Source: Prillingera fragicola (Eukaryota > Basidiomycota > Tremellomycetes > Trichosporonales > Trichosporonaceae). From it: 64,000 bases of DNA. Where the stretch lies: the NCBI GenBank assembly GCA_002335605.1, contig BEDY01000002.1:2232001-2296000 (forward strand), in the 5' to 3' direction. A program made the translations under genes and the position numbers. Numbering within the stretch: the stretch's first letter is position 1; each line of letters starts with the position of its first letter. Below are positions 35,145 through 44,889 of this stretch, piece after piece. The notes below the pieces were generated by a model that worked only from the letters and a program-made list of their open reading frames with translations, ran no database searches and was not told where the DNA came from.

Positions 35145-36595
35145 TTAAGCCTTGGGTGCAGCTGGCAGGCTGTTGGCCGCCGCGAGTGGGTCCTTGGTGT
35201 CGACCTGGGCAAAGTGGTCTGAAATGGCGCGAGGAGGCTCGTTGGCGTGGTATGCGCGGCGGAGATGACGATACTTCTTGAGCGAGTACATGGCGAGGAT
35301 CTCTGCGGGTTGTTAGCAGTTGGACAGCAAATGACGAAGAGAGGAGTGGACGGGTTGGTCGCCGCTGGAGGAATTTTGCCATTTGGCACGTTCGCTCGCT
35401 GTGGTGACGTAGTGTTTGGCCAGCAACGATCCGGGATTGCTCGGCGCGGCAATCGGATGTGATGATCCACTGCTCCAGCGGCTATCCACATCTGGATGAA
35501 TGACGAGCACGCCAGTCTCCTGGGAGTAGAGCCCAAGAGGCTAGCGGCCTCGCACTCTACCCATGTCCCTCCCCCGTCCAATGTCCGATAAGCCCACTCA
35601 CCCTTCTTAATGTGCGCGGCGAGGTCGAGGCGACGCTTCAGCTCAGCGGGGTCGGTGAGGGTGGCATTCTCTGTTTCGCGTTAGCGCCAGCTCTAGCTAT
35701 CATGCGAATCTCAACAGCAGGGGATGCAGCGGTTGGGGCTGATAAGCAGTGATCTGCTGACTTGGCCGGCAGTGTCACTCCACCACCCATGACGCAGTGA
35801 TTCGGCCAGAGGTTCTTTGCCACCCAGCAAGCCGGTCGCAACCAGCGACGCCAGCTAGCACTGCGTTGCAAGAGCTCTACAGCGTTCGCAGAGCATCACA
35901 GGTCGCTGTTCGGCAGCCAGGCTGGCAAACCCTGCCGCCCAGCACTCCAGGGTTCGCCGCTGCTAGCGCGCCAATGGCTGTCGAGATCTCGCCGCTGGCG
36001 TTGCTGCCAAAAGATTTTTTGGTCACTCACTCTCAAAGGCGCGACGGAGACGCATGTTAAAGTTGTAGTCGGCGTCGGGGCTGTGCTCGTTAGTATACAT
36101 GTACTGTTGCAGTGGCGAAGGGGATCTCGGAGCAACGACTCCGAGTAGGCACGGTGGGAAGGGGATGCTCACTAGTCGCGGCCGAGACGGTGCAGCTGTA
36201 GAGTTGTCAGCATCATGCATCAGTGTGTGTATCTGCGCAGTCGTGACCACCTGTGCGCTGCTCGCCATCACGAGCAGGTCGCTCGCACGCCGATGCAACG
36301 GCGTTGCTACCAAACCCGCGTCGGGGATAAGGTGGGGTGGTGTTCGGACCGGTTTACCGGGCGCCGCCCACATTGCTGGTGGCGGCAGAGTTCACGGTGC
36401 GCTACTCACGTCTTTGTAGAGCTTCTTTGCCTGGGCGCGCAGCTCCTCCATCGAGGGGATGGGCTGGGCGGCAGCGGGGGCGGCGGGGGCAGCGGGTTGG
36501 GCAGCGGCCGGGGTGGGCTGCTGGGCTGCTGCGGCCGATGCGAGACGGACGCCGGCTGGGCGGAAGAGACGGGTGATGCGGGCAAGGGCTGACAT
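35145..36595 (-). CDS. LYR-motif mitochondrial protein, ETFRF1/LYRM5-like
   Basis: Exons 36410-36595, 36173-36195, 36031-36080, 35602-35670 and 35145-35302 join in phase to 161 aa. The first ~55 residues are Ala/Pro/Gln-rich with arginines, a likely mitochondrial presequence. The mature part reads AKKLYKDLHRLGRDYPDADY, then NMRLRRAFEKNATLTDP and EILAMYSLKKYRHLRRAY. This follows human LYRM5 (ETFRF1) closely: the LY[KR] motif, LGRDYP, F.KN, and the ...L.KYR...R.Y ending. ETFRF1 acts on electron-transfer flavoprotein; other LYR proteins serve complex I or Fe-S assembly, so the subfamily is inferred. Only 486 coding nt are spread over 1451 nt, with exons of 23, 50 and 69 nt and introns up to 360 nt. 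The gene is divergent from COX17. Confidence 0.82.
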
Positions 36596-36986
36596 GGCTT
36601 GCTTGCTGTAGTGGGGTGAGAGGGGTGTGTAAGAGCTAGTCTTTATGGATGCAGCAGCAGTAGCAGCAGGTGTGGGGCAAGGTGTGCGGGGTTGAGAACA
36701 AGGAGGAGAGAGAGATGCAAGATGCCGAGTCGAAAGTGACGTTTTCCGGCAAAACCGCTTCAAGTGCGTTACGTAATGCGTTTGACTGTCTTTTACGTAA
36801 TATTCAGGAACACTCTCGGGTGGATGCGGGGTAGAGTGTGATTGCCATGCAGATACCACGTGGAAAACGGAATCAAATCTTCTAAAAGTCTGACCTAATC
36901 ACGCCAGAGTGGAGGTGATGGACGACGACGACGACAACGACGACTACATCTTCTTGCTTCTGCTCCTATCCTCATATCCTAACACA
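36596..36986. promoter_or_regulatory. Divergent promoter LYR gene / COX17
   Basis: A 391-bp spacer with TTACGTAA at 36769-36776 and again at 36793-36800, and CACGTG at 36857-36862 inside ACCACGTGGA. The same 10-mer occurs upstream of HUB1/MDJ1 at 12641-12650. Both flanking genes encode small mitochondrial proteins. Confidence 0.6.
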
Positions 36987-37714
36987 ATGGCTGACACCGC
37001 TGCGTGAGTACAGTCACAACTACTGCCGCTGACAGTCCAGCAAGACCGACGCTCCCAAGGAGGTCAACCCTCTCAACCCCAAGGGCCTCAAGCCGTAAGT
37101 ATGCGCTTTGTAATCCCCCCTCCGAACACATCAACACTGGCGATGGAGTAGAGAAGGTCGGAGGGACGCGGACTCGCACCTGGCGTGTTGCAGAGGACAT
37201 TCGCTGTGGGCCATTGCTGCGCCGATCCCGAGAGGACGCCGAAAGCGCAGTTTGCTCGCAATGCCGGATTGAAGAGCAACAGCCCAGAAGGACTCCGGAC
37301 ATGGCCGGCGCCGAAGCGTAGCGCCGGGTCAGACTTGGTTACACCAACTCGCACTGCAGCGACGACGGAGCACCTCCTTCACGTGCAGGCGATTGAGTCT
37401 TCTCGGCGGACAGTGGCGTACATTAGTCTCAACTGGGGTTGAGGCGTGCCACTCCACTGCACGAATCTTTGACCATGTCGACCATCCCACACGCGGCCTT
37501 CTACCACTCTCTCGCGCGCCGACCGCGCTCAGGCCTCACCCTCCACACGCACAAGCACACAGCTAACGACCGCAGCTGCTGCGCATGCCCTGTGACCAAG
37601 TCGGCGCGCGACGACTGCTTTATCAAGTTTAACAGCGACGAGGCGCCCATCAAGTGCGCCGACTTGATAGACCAGCACAAGGCCTGCATGCGCGGTTATG
37701 GCTTCAAGGTCTAG
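36987..37714 (+). CDS. COX17: Copper chaperone Cox17
   Basis: Exons 36987-37003, 37041-37094 and 37576-37714 give 69 aa. The CCxC copper-binding motif is at residues 25-28 (KPCCACPVTKSARDDC). It is followed by the second helix of the CHCH hairpin with paired cysteines (KCADLIDQHKACMRGYGF). Length and motif order match Cox17, which carries Cu(I) in the mitochondrial intermembrane space to Sco1/Cox11 for cytochrome c oxidase. The short Asn/Pro/Lys-rich N-terminus is also typical. The second intron is 481 nt, far longer than the coding sequence and than most introns in this window. COX17 is divergent from the LYR gene. Confidence 0.95.
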
Positions 37715-37870
37715 GTAGCGTAAGCGTGAGGTGGGACGAAAGACTAGACGGAGACGCTAGAGCCACGACGACACCGCTGCGTGCGTTGGATCATAGTGTA
37801 ATGCAACACCATTCACCAGCCCACCATTACAAGGGTAGGTAGATGCATACAGTAATCGATACAGAAGAAG

Positions 37871-38569
37871 TCACAACCGCGGCGCAGGCGGCGCCAGCTC
37901 AGCGACCAGCCCAAGAAACATCCTCACAATCCCCGTCGTCCCCAACCGCCTCCGGCTTCCCCGCATGAGCTGCAGCGTGAGCGCGACGTGGACAGCTTTT
38001 CGGACGTGCAGCTCCGCCGCGGCGGCTGTAGCTTGAGCCCCGTGTCCAGCGCCATGGACGGGGAGGAGGATGACGAGGATACGCGGTCCTGGGACGTTGA
38101 GCGGGGAGAGGTCGAGTGTCTCGTCGTTTAGCTTGATGGCTTCTGCTGGATGCGCGGCGAGGACGGCTAGAGGGATGAGCGGTGGTTCTACCCCCGCAGC
38201 GGGTGGCTGTGGTTGCTGGCTGTTCTGTACCGATCTCAGCGCATGGTGCAGGTCGCGTGCGAGGCGGGGGAGGTTCGGTGGTAGCAGGGAGTGGAGGAGG
38301 GCGAGCTGGGGGTGGAGGCCGGAGAGGAGGGCGGAGGCGTACAGTGGACTTAGGGGGAGGGCGAGGTAGGCTTTCTGCTCGGAGGGGGATGGGTGGGTGT
38401 ACAGTGTTGTGGGCTGCATGGGGTTGTTGGGGACATGGGTGCTAGGTGGGATGGGGTGGATGTGAGGTGTTGAGAGAGGTGGAGTCTTGTGATCTACCTC
38501 CACTTCTGGCCGTGGAGTGGCGAATGGATGGTGGCACTTTGGTGGCATAACTGCGTTGGCCGGTTGCAT
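37871..38569 (-). CDS. Hypothetical protein (232 aa), doubtful
   Basis: A single open frame rich in Pro, Leu, His and Ala, with a later ATG at 38548 as an alternative start. A segment around residues 75-180 has a regular hydrophobic pattern that could fold, but I recognise no family. The nearby + strand frames are Gly/Arg-rich and look like its shadow. It lies between COX17 and the sulfatase gene. It might instead be an untranslated or non-coding region. Confidence 0.35.
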   Translation of the reverse strand: MQPANAVMPPKCHHPFATPRPEVEVDHKTPPLSTPHIHPIPPSTHVPNNPMQPTTLYTHPSPSEQKAYLALPLSPLYASALLSGLHPQLALLHSLLPPNLPRLARDLHHALRSVQNSQQPQPPAAGVEPPLIPLAVLAAHPAEAIKLNDETLDLSPLNVPGPRILVILLPVHGAGHGAQATAAAAELHVRKAVHVALTLQLMRGSRRRLGTTGIVRMFLGLVAELAPPAPRL

Positions 38570-38872
38570 GTTTGCGTCGCTGTGTTAGCTGAGGCTGCTG
38601 AGGCTGCTGTAAACCATCACATGCATATTCTGTAGAATAATGTTCACACCAAAGACTTGTGCACAAAAATTCAACAGCCACCCCCAGCGCCGCCATGGCG
38701 CCGCAGCCATGATTGGATCCAGCCTGTGTCCAGGGCAGCCTCAAGCACCGATAACAGCACGCCATATCATTGTCCTCGACGTGCTCCCCGCCGCATAAAC
38801 CACAATAGTCGTGCTCAACACCCCTCATCACACCACACTCTGCCGTCGCTAACCGATGACCACCATGCAGCC
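38570..38872. other. Intergenic between doubtful frame and sulfatase
   Basis: A 303-bp stretch with no supported gene. Short frames only. Confidence 0.4.
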
Positions 38873-40435
38873 CTAGGGCAGCCTTTGCAAAACCGGCGCC
38901 TGGATATTCTCCAGCACCCTAACCCCCTTCATCCCCGGCCGGTCGGCATCGATATCAAACCTGTCAGGCAAGACCAGCCCGTCTTTGCCATATCGCGCAA
39001 TCATCTCCAAAGAGCACCCATCACGGACGAGCCACATGTCGTGCGTCGCCTGCTGCCACTGCTCCAGCGTCAGGCGCAAGTCTGCGAGAATGTGCTTATG
39101 CCCCGGGTCGTCGGCCAGGTTGTGGATCTCGTCCGGATCAGTGTCGAGGTCGAAAAGCTCCTCGGCGGGGCGGAAGAGGTAATTCTTCAACGGCCGCTGC
39201 CCGAGCAGTGGTTCGGGTTGGTTACGGATCCCCTCAAAAGTGTAGCTCGCGTACAGGTCTGAGGCGAACGGGAAATCGAGGCGCCAGGCGATGTTGCGGT
39301 GATACTTGTACCGCCTTGAGCGGAGGACGCGGGTGGGCCAGTAGTTGTGCAGCTCGTGGAAGGTGTGGCTGCCAAAGACGTGGTGTTGCCATTGCTCCTG
39401 CGGCAGGACGGTGGAGGTGGACAGGATGGGGAGGAAGGACCTGCCGAGACGCGGGGGGGAGGCTGGGACTGCCTCCTCGCCGTACCCGCCCCCGGGGGCG
39501 TTGTGGGAGGATGTGTTGCGGAGCTCTGGGCGGGTGGTGTAGTCGGATGGGAGGCCGGCGTGGTCTAGGAACGTCGGGAGGAGGTCGATCCACGAGACCA
39601 TGTTCGGGTTGGCCACGCCGGGGGCTGCGCCGGGGAGGCGGACGATGAGCGGGAGGCACGTGCCGGCGTCGTAGAGCGTTGTTTTAGCGTTGATGAACGG
39701 TGGGCCGTTGTCGCTGAGAAACACCACCATGGTCGAGTCGGCCAGGCCTTGGCGAGTGAGGCCGTCGAGGAGGAGGCCGATGCCGAGGTCGGTGCGGTAG
39801 ATTGCCTTGTAGTACTCTGCGAGCTCCTGGCGCGTCTCGGGGAGGTCAGGCAGCCAGTCGGGTACTTGCACGTCTTCAGGCTGGACATCAATCCCAGTGA
39901 CCCGAGGGTCATACGCTTCGTCATTACCGAACCCACCCCGCGTAGTGATGTCGCGGTGCGGGTCGACATATCCGACAGTGAGAAAGAACGGCTTGTCCTC
40001 TTGGTTTGCAGCGGCGAAAAACTCCTCGGCCTGGTCAGCCACCCACGCAACGTCCCGCGTCTCGCTCTCGTTGCGGTATGTCCAGGGGTACACATCGTTG
40101 GGCCCGACGTGCACCTTGCCGAGAATACCAGTCTTGTATCCCGCATGGTTGAACAGCGCCGGCGCACTCTCGATATGCGGGAACGTCTGGAAGTGGGTGC
40201 GGAAAATGTTCAGCCCATACTGCCCATTCTCGTGCGTGTGCAGGCCAGTGTAGAGGGTGCTGCGCGACCCACTGCAGCTGGCAGTGGAGGCGAACGCCAG
40301 GTCAAAGCGCGTACCCTCTGCGGCGAGCTTGTCGAGGGCCGGGGTCTGGACCGAGTCGCACCCGTAAGCCCCGACGTACTTGCCCAGGTCGTCTGCGATG
40401 AGGAGCAGAATATTCTTGTGCTGCTTGCGAGTCAT
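38873..40435 (-). CDS. Sulfatase, SGSH (N-sulfoglucosamine sulfohydrolase)-like
   Basis: One exon, 520 aa. The N-terminus has the metal-binding ILLLIADDLG. The activation signature is TASCSGSRSTLYTGLH at residues 51-66; it keeps the cysteine (C54) that is oxidised to formylglycine and the arginine, but has Gly where most sulfatases have Pro (C-x-P-x-R). The following HENGQYGLN and GILGKVHVGPNDVYP blocks are those of the heparan N-sulfatase group. PFFLTVGYVDPHRD and VFLSDNGPP supply further active-site residues. There is no obvious signal peptide, so it may be cytosolic and act on small imported sulfated compounds. It is divergent from a sugar transporter, which fits a small catabolic pair. 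Confidence 0.9.
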   Translation of the reverse strand: MTRKQHKNILLLIADDLGKYVGAYGCDSVQTPALDKLAAEGTRFDLAFASTASCSGSRSTLYTGLHTHENGQYGLNIFRTHFQTFPHIESAPALFNHAGYKTGILGKVHVGPNDVYPWTYRNESETRDVAWVADQAEEFFAAANQEDKPFFLTVGYVDPHRDITTRGGFGNDEAYDPRVTGIDVQPEDVQVPDWLPDLPETRQELAEYYKAIYRTDLGIGLLLDGLTRQGLADSTMVVFLSDNGPPFINAKTTLYDAGTCLPLIVRLPGAAPGVANPNMVSWIDLLPTFLDHAGLPSDYTTRPELRNTSSHNAPGGGYGEEAVPASPPRLGRSFLPILSTSTVLPQEQWQHHVFGSHTFHELHNYWPTRVLRSRRYKYHRNIAWRLDFPFASDLYASYTFEGIRNQPEPLLGQRPLKNYLFRPAEELFDLDTDPDEIHNLADDPGHKHILADLRLTLEQWQQATHDMWLVRDGCSLEMIARYGKDGLVLPDRFDIDADRPGMKGVRVLENIQAPVLQRLP

Positions 40436-41077
40436 TGTGGGCGCGTAGTGGACGCCGTCGGGTTTCCGGGATACTTTAAGAGCACGACTATTTGACGTGA
40501 TGGAGAGATCCGGTCGCTCCGGCCCGACAAATCGGAGATGGCCACAACGAGCATTCCATCGCCACTCTCTTCATGTCGAATACGCTGCCCTTGGCAAATG
40601 TGGACAAAGGTGGGCATGCGGAATACCGCCTCGTCAGGATCGTCAGGAGAGTGCGCAACGTCCAACGACTGCCTGTTTGGGCTCGGCGGAACCAGCACTG
40701 TGGAGCCGGCAAAGTCTCCATTCCAAGCTCTTCGACATGGTCACTGGTCGGCTGACTGATATTCCCGTTCGAGCGATTGTCAGCTGACTCTCGACAGTGA
40801 CCCGGACGGGAATCTTGGGTACTGTCTTTGTTTGTCTGCTGGAGCAGGTTGGACATCCTTGGTGCCCCGGACGGGAATTTTGTTGACACGTCTGGAATCA
40901 CGCTTAATGACGGCACGCCCACTTCAGTCCCACTGATTGCAGATGTGGTGGTGGTGGCGCCGTGTTACCGGGGTTTGTCCGTTTGTGCACGGGTTGGTGC
41001 CTCTAGAGCGCCAAGGTTTGAGATATAAGCAAGGTTATTGTTGATTCTTGGGCAAGCATCCTCCATCCCCGACAAGA
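40436..41077. promoter_or_regulatory. Shared promoter, sulfatase / sugar transporter
   Basis: A 642-bp spacer between opposing starts. CGG-N5-CCG, a typical Zn2Cys6 palindrome, lies at 40511-40521. The octamer ACGGGAAT occurs three times: 40761-40768 (reverse), 40806-40813 and 40871-40878. The last two sit inside a 13-bp direct repeat, CCCGGACGGGAAT (40801-40813 and 40866-40878). No gene seen. Confidence 0.55.
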
Positions 41078-42845
41078 ATGTCTCCTCCGACAGCACCTAC
41101 TGCTAGTGCCAAGCGTCCAAGGGTGTCGTGGACGGATGCCACTCCGTACCTCATCTTCTGCACCATCTCCTTTGCCTTTGGCAACTTGCTCTTTGGAATG
41201 TAAGACACGCCGCTTATCAGCACTGCTGACCACAGCGACACTGGCTCCTTTGGCTCTATCCAGGCCCTCCCCTCCTTTCTCCGCGAGTTTGCGCCGCTCG
41301 GCGCCGACGGCAAACATGCCTTCCCCACGGTGAAAAAGTCGCTCATGAACTCGGTCGTCTGGCCAGGCAAGATCCTCGGCACCTTTGCCTTTGAGCCACT
41401 CACCGAGCGCCTCGGGTACAAGAAAGTCATGTACCTCGTCTCGATTGTGCAGTTTCTCGGCCTCATTGTGCAGCTTACGGCCAAGAACTGGGAAGTCTTC
41501 ACCGGTGGCCGTGTCATTGCGTACGCCGCTGTGGGTATCGTTGAGAACGCCGCGCCGGGATACATCTCCGAGGTCGCTCCGGCGGGTATGCGTGGGTTCT
41601 TTGGCGGTGCCATCGTCGTCATTGTCACTGTCGGAAACCTGTGGGGTGCTCTCATGGGTCGTGCGTACGCCAACGAGACCCGCAGGGTGGGATGGATGGT
41701 CCCCGTTGCCGTGCAGTTTATCCCGGCCGTCATGATGCTCGTGCTCGTCCCGTGGTGTGTTGGTGAGTACGACATGGCTGCCTCATGCTAACATCTCAGA
41801 GTCTCCCCGCTGGCTGCTCTCCAAGGGTCGCCGCGAAGAAGCCTCCAAGGCTCTCGACAAGCTCCGTACTCGTCAGGACGTGCACAGTGGCCGCACACTT
41901 GCTGAATGCGATGCGCTCGAGGAGGGTGTCCACCAGGCCGCCCAGATGGACGAGGGTAAATGGACAGACTTGTTCCGCCTCGAGCACGGCCACTTCCGCC
42001 GCACGATGATTGCCTGCTGGGTCTTCTTCTTCCAGCAGACCACAGGCAACCAGCTCGTCAACTCTTATGGCCCGACGTGAGTTTCCCATGAAACGTAGTG
42101 GCTGATGTCAGATTTTTCAAGATTTACGACCTCGGCGACAAGGCATTCACTTACAACACCATGATCACCGCCCTGGGTATTCTCGGCGCAATCAGTGGTG
42201 TCCTCCTGTGTGACGTTGTCGGCCGTCGGCCGCTCTTCATTGGCGGCCTGACCGTTTCGGCCATCTTTGCAGCCGTCGTCGGTGGGCTCGGCACCAAGCC
42301 CAAGCTCGGCTCGTCAGAGATCCACGTCATGGTCGCGAGTTTCGTGTTCGTCGTCCTCGGTAACAAGATTGGTGTCAACGTGCTCTGTTACCTCACCGCC
42401 TCCGAAATTGGCGGCACAATGCTGCGCAAGAAGAGTGAGTGTTTAATCCTACCTTAACTGACGATCAGCAATGGCACTCGCCACCTCCTTTGACGTCCTC
42501 TCCGCCTTCCTAATCACCTTCACCATCCCATACCTCCTAGGCAAGCCCGGTGCCAACCTGGCCGCAAAAGTCGGATTCGTCTTCATGGGCATCTGCATCG
42601 CCGGTGTCCTCTTCTTCACCTTTTTCGTGCCCGAGCTCATGGGTCGGTCGCTCGAAGAGGTCGACGAGCTGTTTGACCAAAACTTGTGGGCGTGGCAGTT
42701 TAAACGCGCAAAGACTACTGGTGTCGGTGCCAGGATTACCGAGCTGCAGAGCGGTGGAGGGGTTCTTACCAACTCGAAGCTTGATCAAGAATATGCGCCT
42801 GAGCACGTCGAGTCCCCGGAGCAGAAGAGGGCTGTGATTGCGTAG
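41078..42845 (+). CDS. MFS sugar porter family transporter
   Basis: Exons 41078-41199, 41236-41762, 41800-42076, 42112-42434 and 42469-42845 join in phase to 541 aa. Sugar-porter motifs are clear: NLLFGIDTGSFGSIQALPSF after the first splice, the PESPRWLL-like ESPRWLLSKGRREEA, DVVGRRPL, and a variant of the terminal PETKGRSLEE, here PELMGRSLEEVDELF. FFFQQTTGNQLVNSYGP corresponds to the QQ..G.N substrate loop of helix 7. About twelve membrane spans. It probably imports a monosaccharide or a related (possibly sulfated or acidic) sugar; the divergent sulfatase next door supports that guess, but no substrate can be read directly. Confidence 0.92.
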
Positions 42846-43621
42846 TGCTTTGTAGGACATCAACGAGAGGAATTGGTCTCATGAATGGGTTTATTGTTTC
42901 GTGTTTATTGTTGCAGTTAACAGAGTGAACTCTGGGATCCATGAGTGGTTGACCTAGCTCTGAGGGGAAGACTTTGAAGACTGCGACAACTGGAAACAGT
43001 GTTACGTCTATTTATTTATTAATCGTCCAATGCGCTCCGGCTCAGACCCATCTCTGACCCGCCGGCCTGGACAATTGTTGTACTCACCTCTTCAAAAGAA
43101 ATTATAGTATCTGCCTGTGTGCTCTGCATTTCTATGCAGCTCCAGTGACTTTCCAGAGTGTGGACAAACAAAACATTTTAATTGTTCAGCGTGGTGGTCG
43201 CAAGTCAGCCCTTCCACCTACTCTGGCATCGCCCGGCTCTTTGGATGGCCAGTATTGCTGCCCAATGTCCGGCCAGTGACCTGGCATTTGGCCTTTTAAC
43301 AAATCATATTTCAGCTCATCTTTTCATAGACCAGATCGTGATCGTCTCCACCAAGACTCGAGAGCCATCGTCACGGATCGACTGGCTGTTGGTGCCTGTC
43401 ATGCCACCAGGTCTGGCCTGCCCAGATATTCCAGATGCCAGTTCCTTCCTGGCTGCAGCATCAAGTGTGAGATGGCAAACTGACATTGGCGTGGTGTTGC
43501 TCCGGCACGGCCTCTCCAAGTCAAACACCACCGTTCCGCCGTCTCCAACCTGCTGCAATGCCATGCATTGCGTGATCTACGTTTTATCCCAACACCCTCC
43601 ATTGAATAACCCTCGCAAGGC
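42846..43621. other. Convergent 3' spacer, AT-richer than surroundings
   Basis: A 776-bp stretch between the 3' ends of the sugar transporter and NDUFA8. Its base composition is visibly more A/T-rich, especially 42860-43330. No gene with family or splice support; frames such as 43182-43643 look random. Confidence 0.5.
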
Positions 43622-44889
43622 TTACTTCTGGACGCGCGTGTAGATGGGCCACTTCTTCTCAAACACCTGGGGCTGGCCCTCGGGCGATCCAGGAATGCTC
43701 TTGGCAATGGAGAGCTTGGTGAAGACGCAGTTGTTCAGCGCCTTCTCGGGCTTGCGGCAGGCCTGGAGGTGCTGCGAACGTGTTAGTTCCGTAGTCTCAG
43801 GAATGCGACTTGGAGAGGAGAGGAAGAGGAAGAGGAAGAGGAAGAGGAAGAGGAAGAGGAAGAGGAAGAGGAAGAGGAAGAGGAAGAGGAAGAGGAAGAG
43901 GAAGAGGAAGAGGAAGAGGAAGAGGAAGAGGAAGAGGGGCAAGTGAAGTTGGCGTTGCTGACGGCATGCCCCATCAAGAGGCATAGATACCGCTCGGCGC
44001 GTGCTGACGTTGCAGCGCTGAGAGCGCCTCCGCGACAGTTCCTGTCCGGAGATGACCCGACTAGCCACTTCTGACCCGACTAGCCACTTCGACACCCGGC
44101 GACCGATGCGACAGATGTGCCAGACGTCTTGAACAGACGATTGTGACACCAGCTGGCCGATGCGCCGACGCCATGCCATTCCCGCCGCACCTCTGCCGTT
44201 TCCCAGTACGCTGACCCGCCACCACACGCCCATCCTTCTCCGTCCTCCGCGCCTCCCTCCTTCCTCTTCACGGCACGCCGACTCACCTGGTTGTTCTGCT
44301 CCAAGCACTTCCAGTGCGCGTCAAACTCTGCCAAGCACGACTCCCTGATCTTGCCGACAATCTCCTGTGCACAACGGGTGACCTTCCTGCCCTCCGAAAG
44401 GCAGTGTGCGGGGTCACGGTTCTCGTTCTTGCAGAGCATAAAGTCCTCTGTATGGGGTTAGCTTAATGTTGAAGGTGGAGGCGTCCGGAGTGCGATGTGG
44501 GTAGGCGCGGGCCGTAGACGGGGCTGGGATGGCTGGAGGACAGCTCTCGAGACATCGGCAGCTGCAGCCCACTTGTTCGCGTCTCTTGCGAGCTCACGGA
44601 GAGAGAGCTACACGAGATCGGCGCTGAGATTCGCTGCTCGGCTGCCTGCAGTTCCGAGAGCCCAACGAGCAGTCTCCCAGCGCCGGCAACGTCCCTAGCT
44701 TCCACACTGCACTCCGGAATATCGTTATTCACCGTTGACCTCGCGACAGTAGTCGCCGATGAAGAAGGACGCCGACTTCAGAGGTGCCGAGGTGACACCG
44801 AGCTCGTCGACATGTGGGACGGATTTGGGCAAGGGGGTAGGGTCGACGTAGGGTGCGTCGTTCTGGAACGCTTCGCGGTGGCTGGACAT
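43622..44889 (-). CDS. NDUFA8: Complex I accessory subunit NDUFA8 (CHCH protein)
   Basis: Exons 44733-44889, 44287-44447 and 43622-43771 give 155 aa. The protein carries several CX9C-type cysteine pairs: CLSEGRKVTRC, CLAEFDAHWKC and CRKPEKALNNC, plus the earlier pair around DYCREVNGEDFMLCKNE. The order and the C-terminal PG.PEG.P.....W..Y segment match NDUFA8 (the 19-21 kDa complex I subunit, imported into the intermembrane space by Mia40). There is no cleavable presequence, as expected. The second intron is 515 nt and holds a hexanucleotide repeat and a 19-bp tandem duplication. Its presence confirms that the organism has a rotenone-sensitive type I NADH dehydrogenase. Confidence 0.93.
43821..43937. 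repeat. (AGGAAG)19.5 hexanucleotide microsatellite in NDUFA8 intron 2
   Basis: A perfect 6-bp repeat over 117 bp. On the transcribed (-) strand it is (CTTCCT)n and ends about 50 nt before the 3' splice site, so it forms a giant polypyrimidine tract. Frames reading Lys-Arg, Ser-Ser or Phe-Leu through it are artefacts. Confidence 0.97.
44053..44090. repeat. 19-bp perfect tandem duplication in NDUFA8 intron 2
   Basis: TGACCCGACTAGCCACTTC occurs twice without spacing (44053-44071 and 44072-44090). Confidence 0.95.

Noticed and set aside
38070..38445. Gly/Arg-rich frames on + opposite the doubtful 232-codon frame
   Set aside because: They look like the shadow of the minus frame, and neither strand has a family match.
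43622..44308. 228-codon frame with a long Phe-Leu run, and Ser and Lys-Arg runs in other frames
   Set aside because: These are translations of the (AGGAAG)n repeat in NDUFA8 intron 2; only the last 50 codons of the first are real, as NDUFA8 exon 3.
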